From: Salmonella enterica subsp. arizonae
GTDB taxonomy: Bacteria > Pseudomonadota > Gammaproteobacteria > Enterobacterales > Enterobacteriaceae
Assembly (NCBI RefSeq): GCF_008692845.1
Contig: NZ_VXJW01000008.1
Location: 107,828 to 171,827 of the forward strand
Direction of reading: 5' to 3'
DNA length: 64,000 nucleotides
This document shows, in pieces, positions 42,935 to 53,410 of the stretch (positions are counted from its first letter, which is position 1; the number at the start of each line of letters is the position of its first letter). The notes under the pieces are model-generated. The model saw only the letters and a program-made list of their open reading frames with translations, was not told the DNA's origin and made no database searches. The position numbers and the translations under genes are program-made.

Positions 42935-43186
42935 TTAATTTTTCGGTTTGATTTTGGAAACGTAATGTTTGATGTTCTTATACGCCCGTCGCCGGGCGCA
43001 ATGTTTATCTCCTTTAATCCAGTAAAATAGCCACTCACTACGCGTCGGGACACATATCAGCAACTCTTTCGGATCATTTTCAACATGGCGTAACTTGCTT
43101 TTAATAATAAGGCGTGAATTGTCAGCGATATCATCATATATTTCAGCCATATCTGAACCTGGTACTACATGTGTGATGATTTTCAT
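42935..43186 (-). CDS. Small protein of unknown function between iacP and sicP
   Basis: 83-aa, very basic protein (many Lys/Arg in the second half, K-G-D-K-H-C-A-R-R-R-A-Y-K) with ATG start. A hypothetical gene occupies the same place in S. Typhimurium (I recall it as STM2880), so the position is conserved. I do not recognise a domain. It lies inside the sic/sip operon on the same strand and is probably cotranscribed. Confidence 0.6.
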   Translation of the reverse strand: MKIITHVVPGSDMAEIYDDIADNSRLIIKSKLRHVENDPKELLICVPTRSEWLFYWIKGDKHCARRRAYKNIKHYVSKIKPKN

Positions 43187-43229
43187 AACAATTAATCATA
43201 TTTAATTATGATCGAGCTATAGAAAAATA

Positions 43230-43478
43230 CTACCCCCTGGACTGCAAACTCTTTTCGACAACACGGCATATATCCGTAATGGTCGTCATATCCGGAAGAT
43301 CGTTTTCATTACAACTAATGTCAAACTCCTCACTGAGACCAAATACAATATCAATTAAATCCAGCGAATCAGCATAAAGATCCTCAACCAGATTGGTCTG
43401 ACCATTGATGCTATTAATCTCAACGGCAATACAGGAGGTAATCACTTTTTTGACTCTTGATTCAATATCCATATCCAT
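43230..43478 (-). CDS. iacP: Invasion acyl carrier protein IacP
   Basis: 82-aa acyl-carrier-like protein of the sip operon. The phosphopantetheine site D-S-L (in Y-A-D-S-L-D-L-I-D) is intact with Ser at about residue 38. In S. Typhimurium IacP is linked to effector secretion and flagellin modification. It follows sipA with a short gap. Confidence 0.95.
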   Translation of the reverse strand: MDMDIESRVKKVITSCIAVEINSINGQTNLVEDLYADSLDLIDIVFGLSEEFDISCNENDLPDMTTITDICRVVEKSLQSRG

Positions 43479-43496
43479 AGCGTCTTTCCTAACTAA

Positions 43497-45512
43497 TTAA
43501 CTCTGCATATGCAGACCATCAACAGTAGTAATAACCCGATCTACGCCTGGTTTATTCAGGTATGACTCGAAAGACGGGCCATTACGCCAGCTAACGTCTC
43601 CGATGATGCCGTCCAGCATTGTACTTAACAAATAGTCGGTTTCTCCTTTTAACTTTGTCAACCCCGCCTCTCTGGCAAACTGCAGCGCAACCTCAGCCAG
43701 TTTTTCTCGTTGTGGATGAAGAGTAATAGCCTCTTTAAGCGTATCAATTTTTACTTTTAATTCTGGATGCTTGTTGATATCGCTACATTGCGCTTTCAAC
43801 GCTGCACTCTTTATAGAGTCATTGGACAATATTTCCGCACGCAACCCGTCAAACGCTCTGCGTACTGGAAACGGTGTGGAGGTATCAGGCTCCAGGGCTT
43901 TACGTATAACCCCCAAAAATGTCTCACGGGCGTCAAAATGCATTGAACGCATATTCGTAACGCTCGGAATTGCTGAAAGGAAGCCATTTTGCTTAAACTT
44001 CAGACCGGAAAATTGGCCAGCCTTATCTGCCTGACTATTATCATTATCAGTCGTACCCGCTTTATTACCTGTATTTACCGTCGTTTCTGGCTGCAAAGTA
44101 TGGATTTTTACATCTTCGACATCAGGCAATTGGCTAGCAAGCGTCTTCACATTCACAGTGTCTGCCGTCTGGATTTGCTCTTTATTGCCAGCAACGCCAT
44201 GCACCGTGGCCTGCATTGGCTTGCCAATAATGACCTTATTGTCTCCTCCATCGACTTCATCAAAAGAGGCTGTTTCACCCGTGGTTCCTTTTTCAGACGT
44301 GACCACCTTTCCGCCGGAACTTTCCGCTGAAGCGTTGGTCACAGCCTCTGCAGTGGCATGAGCCGTGACGTCAATTTTACCCATGATGCCCTGGTCCAGT
44401 ATCCCCTTGCTGGCGCTGTGTGCCGTCTCCGTTTGATGCGTATTTGCGTCCACACGAGAATGACTATGGTTTACGCTACTGCTGGTATTCGAATAGTGTG
44501 ACTCGTAATGCCGTTGGCTATTATCATGGTTGCTATTATCATTATGGTGCTGGCTATTATCGACATGGCTTCGACTATTATTAATATGCTTACTGTTATC
44601 CACACTATGCTTACTACTATCAATATTAATATTGATATTAATACCCGCAGACTCTGGCTTTTTCCCACCATCAGGTACCGGTCCAGCCGCAGGTTCCGGG
44701 ATTTTAGGATCGGGCAGTTTGTCCGCCGGAATTTGCGCAAAAACATTACGTAGCAACATAGGTATCAATGCTTTCATTTCAAGGTGCCGAGCCTCCCGTC
44801 CTACGCTGGTACCCTGCTCTTGCGTTAATTTTTGGTGACACATATCAAGTGCGTCAACCGCCTTCTTCGCCGCTTTATCAACAAGCTGTGCAATATTACT
44901 ACGGGTTAGCGGATCTAACGTACAACCAAATTGATGTTCAATGCAATTGGTAATATAGGGCATCACTTCATGCATAACAAACTGCGTAGATAAATTTCCT
45001 AAATCTCCGCCGATGTTATTTTTAATGATATCCAACAGCTTATTATGAAGTATTTCAAGCTTCGCTTCCGCTTTGTCCGTTTTTGGTGTCCATGGTCCAA
45101 ACGCCGATTTTTCTTTCAGACCATCGTTCATGATCTGCTCGGTATACTCTTTCCCCACCTTCATCAGTAGCTCCTTCGCCGCAGGCGAGTCGCTGGTGGC
45201 TTTTAGCGCCGAATGAAAGAGTTCCGCAAATTCCGTTACCGCCCTCTTGGCGCCGACATTGCTTGAGCTGGTAAAAATTTCTTTTAACGCATCGGCATCT
45301 TTCCCACATTTGAACAACGCCTCCAGACTCGACTGTTTGACTAGCGCTGGAAAATCCTCCAGTTGTGGGCCTTTAATTTCCCCTGACAGTGTCTTTGCGG
45401 CATTTCCGTTGACTGCGGAGATATTCGCCGCAAGATTTGTGGCCTGCGCTTTTATCTCGTTTTGCAAACCAGTCATCATAACGGAATTCTGAGTACTTAC
45501 ACTTGGTAGCAT
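43497..45512 (-). CDS. sipA: T3SS-1 effector SipA (SspA), actin-binding
   Basis: 671-aa effector that binds and bundles F-actin through its C-terminal domain (about 450-671) and helps invasion. The N-terminal part carries the secretion signal and InvB chaperone-binding region. The middle is a low-complexity Ser/Asn/His repeat of D-N-S-x-H type (about 295-345). S. Typhimurium SipA has 685 aa; the difference of about 14 residues lies in this repeat. The N-terminal third is clearly divergent from S. Typhimurium, the C-terminus well conserved. Confidence 0.95.
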   Translation of the reverse strand: MLPSVSTQNSVMMTGLQNEIKAQATNLAANISAVNGNAAKTLSGEIKGPQLEDFPALVKQSSLEALFKCGKDADALKEIFTSSSNVGAKRAVTEFAELFHSALKATSDSPAAKELLMKVGKEYTEQIMNDGLKEKSAFGPWTPKTDKAEAKLEILHNKLLDIIKNNIGGDLGNLSTQFVMHEVMPYITNCIEHQFGCTLDPLTRSNIAQLVDKAAKKAVDALDMCHQKLTQEQGTSVGREARHLEMKALIPMLLRNVFAQIPADKLPDPKIPEPAAGPVPDGGKKPESAGINININIDSSKHSVDNSKHINNSRSHVDNSQHHNDNSNHDNSQRHYESHYSNTSSSVNHSHSRVDANTHQTETAHSASKGILDQGIMGKIDVTAHATAEAVTNASAESSGGKVVTSEKGTTGETASFDEVDGGDNKVIIGKPMQATVHGVAGNKEQIQTADTVNVKTLASQLPDVEDVKIHTLQPETTVNTGNKAGTTDNDNSQADKAGQFSGLKFKQNGFLSAIPSVTNMRSMHFDARETFLGVIRKALEPDTSTPFPVRRAFDGLRAEILSNDSIKSAALKAQCSDINKHPELKVKIDTLKEAITLHPQREKLAEVALQFAREAGLTKLKGETDYLLSTMLDGIIGDVSWRNGPSFESYLNKPGVDRVITTVDGLHMQS

Positions 45513-45531
45513 TATTAATATCCTCTTTCTG

Positions 45532-46554
45532 TTATCCCTGCAGGAAGCTTTTAGCGGTTTCCAGGCTACTACTTATCGTACTACTCAACACTTTTACCAG
45601 GTTGTCGTACAATGAGTTGGCATTACTATATTTTTGCGTCAGAGTCTGTAATGTCGTTTTTAAATTCTCTTCCTGAGCTTTAAAACCCGCCTGCCAAGCC
45701 TGGTATTTCGCGTTATCCAATTCAAGAGCGGAACCCGATCCTATTCCATTAAGATCGCTCACCATTTTGTTCAGTGGCCCGGTATCCACCAGTACGACAT
45801 AACCGGAACCAGATGCCTTTAGACAACTGCCTGGTAAATTCAGCTCCTTAATCCACTGCTCAGCTTCCGCCTTTGTCGCGGTTGTCACTCCACTGCCTAT
45901 CTGCGAGGGAAACAGAATTGTATTTTTAGTTACTTGGTTATATTTATTAACCAAGCTACGTATTTCACTTTTAAGAGCATCAACATTTAGCTTAACAGTA
46001 TTCCCATCTTTGCCAGGTGCTAACCAGGTCCCCATTTTGGAAAGAATGTCACTGAATGCCTGATAAAAATCGGTATAAACTGCTACAACGTTCTCATAAA
46101 CGCCCAGATAGTTGTCGCCAATCGCCGATATATTTTGGGAAACCATATCCCAAATCTCGGCATCTGAAATAGTTACTCGCGGTTGTGCCATAGGCGCTGT
46201 GCTAAATAATGCCACCGCAGGTGCAGAAAACGCGCTCCGCAGCCCCTCATTTTGTTCTGCAGATAATGAAACACCAGATTTTGTCAGCGCATGCAGACTG
46301 CTGGTCAACTGTTGACGCGCCAGAGTGCGTTCGTCATTATTCTCTTCGGAGACCGGCAATGTTGATCGTAACGTCTGCTGTGCCTGTTGGGCTTTAGTGG
46401 CCGCCTGAGATAATGTAATAATATCCGCGCCGCGATGTTCTGTTGTGGCCGGCGCGGCGGTAATCTCTACGTGCTCGCTCGCCGATGTCGTCTGTGGACG
46501 TTCGGCAACAAGTCCCGGACGAGGAGAAGCGGAATAATTTTGAATATTAAGCAT
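45532..46554 (-). CDS. sipD: T3SS-1 needle-tip protein SipD
   Basis: 340-aa tip protein that caps the needle and controls insertion of SipB/SipC. The C-terminal coiled-coil helix is strongly conserved (ending [13 protein letters not shown]). The central mixed alpha/beta part and N-terminus show many substitutions relative to the S. Typhimurium protein, which is 343 aa. Confidence 0.96.
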   Translation of the reverse strand: MLNIQNYSASPRPGLVAERPQTTSASEHVEITAAPATTEHRGADIITLSQAATKAQQAQQTLRSTLPVSEENNDERTLARQQLTSSLHALTKSGVSLSAEQNEGLRSAFSAPAVALFSTAPMAQPRVTISDAEIWDMVSQNISAIGDNYLGVYENVVAVYTDFYQAFSDILSKMGTWLAPGKDGNTVKLNVDALKSEIRSLVNKYNQVTKNTILFPSQIGSGVTTATKAEAEQWIKELNLPGSCLKASGSGYVVLVDTGPLNKMVSDLNGIGSGSALELDNAKYQAWQAGFKAQEENLKTTLQTLTQKYSNANSLYDNLVKVLSSTISSSLETAKSFLQG

Positions 46555-46624
46555 AATATCCCCGGTTCGCCATCAGGAGCGTTATTCAATGCATCCCCTG
46601 ATGGCGTATAGATGACCTATCAGA

Positions 46625-47854
46625 TTAAGCGCGAATATTTCCCGCGATAGCGGCGAATGCGGATGCTTTCGACTGGTTAATGCTTTCCATTGCTTTCAGC
46701 ATTTCCTGAATCAGGCTGGTCGACTTACGTGAACTCTCACGCGTTTCTTCCGATGCCGTGCTGGCAACCCGGTTATTCACCTGGCTAATTTGCTGTTCGG
46801 AACGCTCCTGGATGGCGGCGTACTGTCCGGACGCTCCCGCGATCCCACCGACAGTGACCGCGTTCTTCATAATCAAATCGCCCGTCATCTGCATCTTACG
46901 CGCATCGATTCGGGTCATATCCATAGTATTCTGCTCAAGACGAATATCGGATTCGACAGACTCAAGACGTTTCGACAAAATGGCCTGATGTTCAGGGGAA
47001 ATTTGTTTATTACTATCTTTAATGCCCAGGCTTTCTGTGGCACTTGTTCCGGCATTAGATTTAAGCGTCACGTCATTAAGATTTTTCGTCGCATCGGCGC
47101 CAGTTTTCTTCATATTTAACGATTTCAGAGAATCGACGCCTTCTGAACCGAGCTTGACACTATTCTGCCCGTTCAGCACATTTTTAATACTGTGGCTTTC
47201 AGTAGTCAGTTTATCGATCTTCGCAGCATTATGTTTAAGCGCGCCTCTCTCATTCTGCAGCCCTTTATATTCCAGTTTCGCGCCCACGCTAGTGATCCCC
47301 ATCTGAAGCGCGCTCTGAGAAATACTACCGGACAACGCATTCATCCCTTCACGAATCATGGAGCTTGCCGTCGTTTTTGCGGCCTCAAAACTGACGAGTG
47401 ACAATTTACTGGACAGTTGGGTGTCTGCCTGGTTCAACGTCAGCATTAAAACATTCGCGGCAGCCAATAGCGCAACAGCATTGGAAGACATACCGCTGAT
47501 ATCAAAAAATTTTCCGACTTCAGCCTGTTGCTCCCGCAGATGGGTTTGCACCAATTCGTTCGCTTTGTTACTAAAATTATTAGCCAGGGCATTCAGATCC
47601 TGATTCATATCGGCATTCTGAATGCTGGTTTTCAAAAAGGAAGTTACTGTACCTGGAGTTTGCGTTAATACTCCAGGCGCAGGCGCAGTCAATGTCGGAC
47701 TCAGTCCCAGGTCACTGACTTTACTAACAGTAATACCAATGCTGCTCAGAATATCTTTCACGCTAACGGATTGCGAACCAGGCTGCGGAGTATTCTCAAC
47801 AGAATGATTATTTAAATAAGTAGCAGGATTGATCCCCGCATTATTAATCAACAT
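46625..47854 (-). CDS. sipC: T3SS-1 translocon protein and actin nucleator SipC
   Basis: 409-aa translocon subunit. A hydrophobic stretch (about 120-165, A-V-A-L-L-A-A-A-N-V-L-M-L) is the membrane-inserting part; the N-terminal region binds SicA, and the C-terminal part nucleates actin in S. Typhimurium. Length equals the known SipC. Confidence 0.96.
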   Translation of the reverse strand: MLINNAGINPATYLNNHSVENTPQPGSQSVSVKDILSSIGITVSKVSDLGLSPTLTAPAPGVLTQTPGTVTSFLKTSIQNADMNQDLNALANNFSNKANELVQTHLREQQAEVGKFFDISGMSSNAVALLAAANVLMLTLNQADTQLSSKLSLVSFEAAKTTASSMIREGMNALSGSISQSALQMGITSVGAKLEYKGLQNERGALKHNAAKIDKLTTESHSIKNVLNGQNSVKLGSEGVDSLKSLNMKKTGADATKNLNDVTLKSNAGTSATESLGIKDSNKQISPEHQAILSKRLESVESDIRLEQNTMDMTRIDARKMQMTGDLIMKNAVTVGGIAGASGQYAAIQERSEQQISQVNNRVASTASEETRESSRKSTSLIQEMLKAMESINQSKASAFAAIAGNIRA

Positions 47855-47880
47855 ATTTCTCTCCCTTTATTTTGGCGAGT

Positions 47881-49665
47881 TTATGCGCGGCTCTGGCGCA
47901 GAATAAAACGTGAAGCGTCCGCATTTTGCTGTACCGCAGAGGACATGACTTTTTGTAATTCCGCAGTCACCTTCTGGTTTTCACCAAATATCTCTACAGA
48001 TTGTTTAAGCCATTGCTGAATTTGATCCATGGCGAAACGTGCGAGAGTAAAATCGGCAATCGCCTCGCTGGCATTTTTGATAAATACGCCTTCAGCTACG
48101 CCGCCAGCCGATTGGGCTGCGGTATTAGTGACTTCCATGCCCAAGGCAACTTTATTTAGGGTATTACCTACCAGCTCTTTACTTAAGGCATTCGTTTGCA
48201 GGCCCATCTTGCTACCCACATTACCCAGGCCGCTAGTAATACGTTGCATCCCTTGGGTAAAGAGTTTGCTGCCGTTTTGCGCCAACTGTTTCAGCACGTT
48301 AGGCACCAGCTTCTTAATCGTTTCGCCCATCATTTTACTCAGCGCGTTACCCAGTTTCGCCGCAGCGCCTTTCCCGACAACCGCCACCACGACAATTACC
48401 GCTACCATTGCAATGGCTGCGACAATCGCGCCGACAATGCTACCGGCCATCTCTGCGGTTTTCTTATCGACGCCCAATCCTTCCAGCGCTTTGGTAATCG
48501 CCTTGCCAATCAGCTCCATTAACGGCTTCAGAACGTGCTCCATAATCGGGTTCAACGCCTGTTGAATAAACGACACCCCCGTCGCCGCCTTAACAATTTC
48601 ATCGGCAACCATTACCGCAAGCCCTACCGCAGCCAGCGCCAGACTCGCCCCACCGGTAAAAACAGCGGCCACAACGCTGACAATGGTTAGCAGCGCACCG
48701 AGAACTTTCCCGATACACCCCATAATGCGGTTTGTCTCTTCGGCTTTACGCGTTTCTTCCTGGAATTCAGCCGATTTCTTTTCCATCTCCGCCTGACGGC
48801 CTTCCTGCAAAGCGTTGAATAGCGCAAGGTCGTTTTGCAGGCCTTCTTCGTTATTTTTGCCTACAATCTCAATAAACATGGCCATCAGCATGGTGAGGCG
48901 AGCCACATTTGACAGGTTATCCTTTTCCCCCTTGGCAACCTCGGTTTGAGAGGCTACAACATTAGTCGTGCCCTGGAATTTGGTCAGAATGTTATCCGCT
49001 TGCTCGGTTTTAGTTTTTGCGTCAGTGCCCGCTAAGTCCGCCGCCTTCTTAGCCTTATCGAACGCCGTTTTCGCGTCCTTTGCTTCCTTTCTGGCTTGCC
49101 CTTCCGCGGCTTCGGCCTTCGCATAACCCGGATCGGACGGGTCCATCGATTGCAGTTTGTTTTGCGCCTGCGTCAGTTTTTTGGCCGCCGTGTCATAGAC
49201 GCTCTTGGCGGTATCCATTTTTTTAATGCTTTCTTCATAGATATCCGTCGCCTTCTCAGCCTCTCCCAACGCCGCCTGAAACTCCTTCGATACCTGGAGT
49301 CCCATCGCTTTTTGGGACTCAATCATTGCCTGCCATACTGCCAGACGAGATTCCAGTTGAGACAGCGAAACATCCCCCAACAGAGTCATTAACTTCCCAA
49401 GCAGTAATGTCAGTTGCCCTTCGCTGGAAAGTTTTTCCCGGGCGGCGTCCGTAGGCGGCGTCAGGCCCACCGTATTGAAGGTGGTCTCGCCGGACTTCGT
49501 ACCAGCTTTAAGGTCGCCCGCTTTAGTTGCCACCACATCTTTAAAAGCTTTATCCGCTGCTTTTAAAAAGTCCGTGTTCTTACGAACGCCTTCAAAAGCA
49601 GCCTCAGCGAGGCGTGGATTTTGGGTATATCCGCTACGGCTAACGCTACTTGTGTCATTTACCAT
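47881..49665 (-). CDS. sipB: T3SS-1 translocon protein SipB
   Basis: 594-aa pore-forming translocon subunit (593 in S. Typhimurium). A long helical coiled-coil region (about 80-240) is followed by two hydrophobic segments (about 315-355, with [12 protein letters not shown]; and about 405-435, with [12 protein letters not shown]). SipB also binds caspase-1 in host macrophages. Chaperone SicA is encoded directly upstream. Confidence 0.96.
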   Translation of the reverse strand: MVNDTSSVSRSGYTQNPRLAEAAFEGVRKNTDFLKAADKAFKDVVATKAGDLKAGTKSGETTFNTVGLTPPTDAAREKLSSEGQLTLLLGKLMTLLGDVSLSQLESRLAVWQAMIESQKAMGLQVSKEFQAALGEAEKATDIYEESIKKMDTAKSVYDTAAKKLTQAQNKLQSMDPSDPGYAKAEAAEGQARKEAKDAKTAFDKAKKAADLAGTDAKTKTEQADNILTKFQGTTNVVASQTEVAKGEKDNLSNVARLTMLMAMFIEIVGKNNEEGLQNDLALFNALQEGRQAEMEKKSAEFQEETRKAEETNRIMGCIGKVLGALLTIVSVVAAVFTGGASLALAAVGLAVMVADEIVKAATGVSFIQQALNPIMEHVLKPLMELIGKAITKALEGLGVDKKTAEMAGSIVGAIVAAIAMVAVIVVVAVVGKGAAAKLGNALSKMMGETIKKLVPNVLKQLAQNGSKLFTQGMQRITSGLGNVGSKMGLQTNALSKELVGNTLNKVALGMEVTNTAAQSAGGVAEGVFIKNASEAIADFTLARFAMDQIQQWLKQSVEIFGENQKVTAELQKVMSSAVQQNADASRFILRQSRA

Positions 49666-49667
49666 AA

Positions 49668-50302
<635 letters not shown>

Positions 50303-51373
50303 TCAATGCCGCTCCTCGTTTTCTTGTGGCTGAATAACATCTTTGCCCGCGTTTTCTACCTCTTCCAGCCAAACCAGAAGACGTAAAACTTCATCAATTT
50401 CTTCCAGACTCACCAAATCATAACGGCGATGGGTTTTGAAAAGACTGCGCGCCAGTTTGATATCGACGATAACAGGTACGCCAACCTTCTCCGCATAGGA
50501 GCGAACGGCCAGTGCGCGCTGATTAGTTTCATACACTGAGATCATCGGAAACGGCATCAGTTCAGGTTTAAAATAAATACCGATCGTAATATGCGTTGGG
50601 TTGGCAACAATCAAACGTGAGTTTTCAATATCAGATTTCACCTGTTCAGACAGAATTTCCATATGAACTTCACGTCTTTTAGATTTAACCTCCGGGTTCC
50701 CTTCCTGCTCCTTCATCTCACGCTTCACTTCTTCTTTATCCATTTTCATATCTTTCATGGTCAGGAAGTATTCAGCGATAGCATCCAATAATAAGACAAT
50801 TAATGCACAGGCAAGGCAAGTTAATACCAACGCGAGAAGAAGCTCACGCCAAATGACGGCAATTCCCATAACATTGCCATTTAACTGAGAAAAGATTTCA
50901 ACCTTATATTTTTTCCAGCAAATTATTGCGGCCACCACAAAGGATGAGAGATACAGTAAAGTTTTGACCGTATCTTTTACTGTTCGCATACTGAAAAGTT
51001 TTTTCGCCCCTTCGACCGGGTTTAATGCCGACAAATTAAGTTTTAATGCCTCTGTCGCCAGCACAAAACCCGTCTGTAATAACGTCGGTAATGCGGAACA
51101 CACTAAGCAGAGTAGCATAAATGGAATCAGGTATTTTAACCCTACCCCTAAAACGGCCAGACTGTAGTCAGCCATGCTCTGCTCAAAATTTTCTGCAATG
51201 ATGATCTTAATAATTCCCATAAACTCATTAAATGAGCCATACGACACCAGATAAGCAATTCCTCCCAGAGTCAAACAGGCGATAATAAGATCTTTACTTT
51301 TAAATGACTGACCCTTTTTAGCGGAATCTTCCAGCCGTTTTTTAGTAGGTTTTTCTGTTTTATTCGAGGACAT
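50303..51373 (-). CDS. spaS: T3SS-1 export-gate switch protein SpaS (SctU)
   Basis: 356-aa export apparatus protein with four N-terminal membrane helices and a cytoplasmic self-cleaving domain. The N-P-T-H motif (V-A-N-P-T-H-I-T), where autocleavage switches substrate class, is intact near residue 258. I start at M-S-S-N-K-T-E-K; it overlaps the end of spaR by 14 bases. Confidence 0.96.
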   Translation of the reverse strand: MSSNKTEKPTKKRLEDSAKKGQSFKSKDLIIACLTLGGIAYLVSYGSFNEFMGIIKIIIAENFEQSMADYSLAVLGVGLKYLIPFMLLCLVCSALPTLLQTGFVLATEALKLNLSALNPVEGAKKLFSMRTVKDTVKTLLYLSSFVVAAIICWKKYKVEIFSQLNGNVMGIAVIWRELLLALVLTCLACALIVLLLDAIAEYFLTMKDMKMDKEEVKREMKEQEGNPEVKSKRREVHMEILSEQVKSDIENSRLIVANPTHITIGIYFKPELMPFPMISVYETNQRALAVRSYAEKVGVPVIVDIKLARSLFKTHRRYDLVSLEEIDEVLRLLVWLEEVENAGKDVIQPQENEERH

Positions 51374-52151
51374 GCGTCGCACCTCGCTCGTAAAACCAGC
51401 TACTCAATCCAGTTGCCTGGAAAGAAAGTCTCAGCACATTGTCCGGTAGCACCGGAGAGAAATAAAGCAGCATAATTAAAATGGCAATACCGCTTTTCAC
51501 CGTCAACGAAATCGCAAAAGCGTTCATTTGCGGAGCAAAACGCGACAATAAACCCAGGAACACTTCTGACAGCAACAGCACCAACACTACCGGGCTGGCC
51601 ATAACCAGCGCGTGTTGAGCCACCTGATTAATAAATGTTAATAGCGGCGGTAATGAAGGCGTGCACTCGTTCATCGGATCACATAACTGATAGCTTTTAT
51701 TTAATACGTCAACCATCGTGACCAGACCGCCGTTTTGTAAATAAACAACAGCGGCAAACATATTAAGGAAGTTAGCCATTTCCGAAGTATCAATACCATT
51801 TGCCGGATCGATACTGCTACTTAGCGTTGCCCCTCTCTGGTTATCGATAATACAACCCAGCGCATGCATAACCCAAAAAGGCCATGACAGCAGACAGCCC
51901 AGCATGACGCCTACCGCCGCTTCTTGCAGGACTAACGGTATCATCGCCACCGATAAAAATGGCGGCGCTTCACTCAGTTCATGCGGCCATACTCCCATTG
52001 CCACCAGTACGATAATGGCATTTCTCGGCGCGCCGCTTAATACCCCGCTATTCAAAAACGGCAGGAAGAAAAAAATCGGCGCCACGCGAGCAAACCCCAT
52101 TGCCGCAGACGCAACCAGGTTATGAATTTCAAAGTACAACGCATAAAACAT
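51360..52151 (-). CDS. spaR: T3SS-1 export-gate protein SpaR (SctT)
   Basis: 263-aa membrane protein of the FliR/SctT family with about six to eight hydrophobic helices. With SpaP and SpaQ it forms the helical core of the export gate. It starts 3 bases after the spaQ stop. Confidence 0.95.
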   Translation of the reverse strand: MFYALYFEIHNLVASAAMGFARVAPIFFFLPFLNSGVLSGAPRNAIIVLVAMGVWPHELSEAPPFLSVAMIPLVLQEAAVGVMLGCLLSWPFWVMHALGCIIDNQRGATLSSSIDPANGIDTSEMANFLNMFAAVVYLQNGGLVTMVDVLNKSYQLCDPMNECTPSLPPLLTFINQVAQHALVMASPVVLVLLLSEVFLGLLSRFAPQMNAFAISLTVKSGIAILIMLLYFSPVLPDNVLRLSFQATGLSSWFYERGATHVLE

Positions 52152-52154
52152 TTT

Positions 52155-52415
52155 TTACCCCTTAGCCAACGCCAGGAATATCACCTGACGCCCGTAAGAG
52201 AGTAAAACTTCGCCATACCAGCCAGACAATAAAAATAGACACAAACACACGCCAAGTAATTTAATGCCAAAAGGCAGCGTCTGTTCCTGTAATTGCGTTA
52301 CCGTCTGGAATAATCCTACCAGGAGGCCGATAATCGTTGCGACAATCGTCGGCCATCCTGAAAGGATCAGAACAAGATAGAGCGCCTTATTACCTGCAAA
52401 CACTAAATCATCCAT
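52155..52415 (-). CDS. spaQ: T3SS-1 export-gate protein SpaQ (SctS)
   Basis: 86-aa protein with two membrane helices, of the FliQ/SctS family ([14 protein letters not shown] and [10 protein letters not shown]). Part of the SpaPQR export-gate helix. Lies between spaP and spaR. Confidence 0.95.
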   Translation of the reverse strand: MDDLVFAGNKALYLVLILSGWPTIVATIIGLLVGLFQTVTQLQEQTLPFGIKLLGVCLCLFLLSGWYGEVLLSYGRQVIFLALAKG

Positions 52416-52440
52416 TTAACTATCCCGTCTCGTAATGATG

Positions 52441-53115
52441 TCATGTTGCAATGTCCATATACTGTAATATCAAACCCTTAGACAGTAAGGTCCAACCATC
52501 AAGCGCGACAAAAAGAACCAACTTAATGGGGGTAGATATTGTTACCGGACTCATCATCATCATCCCAAGCGCCAGCAGTACGCTGGATACCACCAGGTCG
52601 ACGACAACAAATGGCAAATAGAGATAAAAACCAATTTTAAATGCGCTTTTTATTTCGCTCAGCGCATAAGCAGGTAATAACGCAAATATTGAAGGTTTTT
52701 CAATTTCATCTTTATCACGCTTTACCGCCTCGGTCTCCTCTCCATACTGACGCTTTAGTTGCGCATTTTCAAAAAACTGAACTAACTCGCGATCTGAATA
52801 TTTGATCAAATAATCGCGATAGCCATCCAGGCCTTCATCAACATGTTTACTTAATGACGAAATATCATTAAATGTGACATCCTCGTCCTCAAAATAGACG
52901 TAGGCATCGTGCATTATTGGCCACATAACAAACATAGAAAGCAGCAATGCGATGCCGTTAAGCGTCATGTTTGAAGGTATCTGCTGCAACCCCAGGGCGT
53001 TACGCACCATGACAAATACGATAGAAAATTTAACGAAACAGGTTCCTGATGCAATAATAAATGGCAATAGGGTGGAAAATGCCAGTAAGGCAATTAATGA
53101 GATATCATTCCCCAT
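52441..53115 (-). CDS. spaP: T3SS-1 export-gate protein SpaP (SctR)
   Basis: 224-aa FliP/SctR-family membrane protein and the pentameric core of the export gate. The family signature F-V-K-F-S-I-V-x-x-M-V-R-N-A-L-G-L-Q-Q-I-P is present near residues 27-47, and the family pattern F-K-I-G-F-x-L-Y-L-P-F near 155-165. It overlaps spaO by 11 bases. Confidence 0.96.
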   Translation of the reverse strand: MGNDISLIALLAFSTLLPFIIASGTCFVKFSIVFVMVRNALGLQQIPSNMTLNGIALLLSMFVMWPIMHDAYVYFEDEDVTFNDISSLSKHVDEGLDGYRDYLIKYSDRELVQFFENAQLKRQYGEETEAVKRDKDEIEKPSIFALLPAYALSEIKSAFKIGFYLYLPFVVVDLVVSSVLLALGMMMMSPVTISTPIKLVLFVALDGWTLLSKGLILQYMDIAT

Positions 53116-53410
53116 TACCAGACTCGCTCAGCCATTTATGAATCTCAACGCCTAAGGTGTCATTCATCTGTACCAGTTCGCCATTACCCAGCAAAACACC
53201 ATTCGCCATAATCTCAACATTACATTCAGCATTTATCGGTAACGATAATAGTTGTTGCTGCCCTATTGTTTCGAGATCGGCCAGGGTAACCTGCTTACGA
53301 TACAAAACAAACTCCAGTTTGACGGGTAATTGACTAAGGCCAGGCAGAATTTCTGCAGTTTCTGTTTCATTTTTTTCTTCTTCGATATGCTGAATATCTA
53401 ACGTTTCCAC
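53105..53410 (-). CDS. spaO: Internal translation product of spaO (SpaO-S)
   Basis: A GTG at codon 203 (53408-53410) is preceded by GAAGGGGGAATTATT, a strong ribosome site at proper distance. It would give a 101-aa product of the last SPOA domain. The same internal Val203 start is used in S. Typhimurium to make SpaO-S, which stabilises the long form. The site is fully kept here. Confidence 0.8.
   Translation of the reverse strand: METLDIQHIEEEKNETETAEILPGLSQLPVKLEFVLYRKQVTLADLETIGQQQLLSLPINAECNVEIMANGVLLGNGELVQMNDTLGVEIHKWLSESGNGE

Noticed and set aside
44470..44650. DNS-repeat DNA in sipA as a possible CRISPR or minisatellite locus
   Set aside because: Repeats are in frame, degenerate and without regular spacers; they encode the known SipA low-complexity region.
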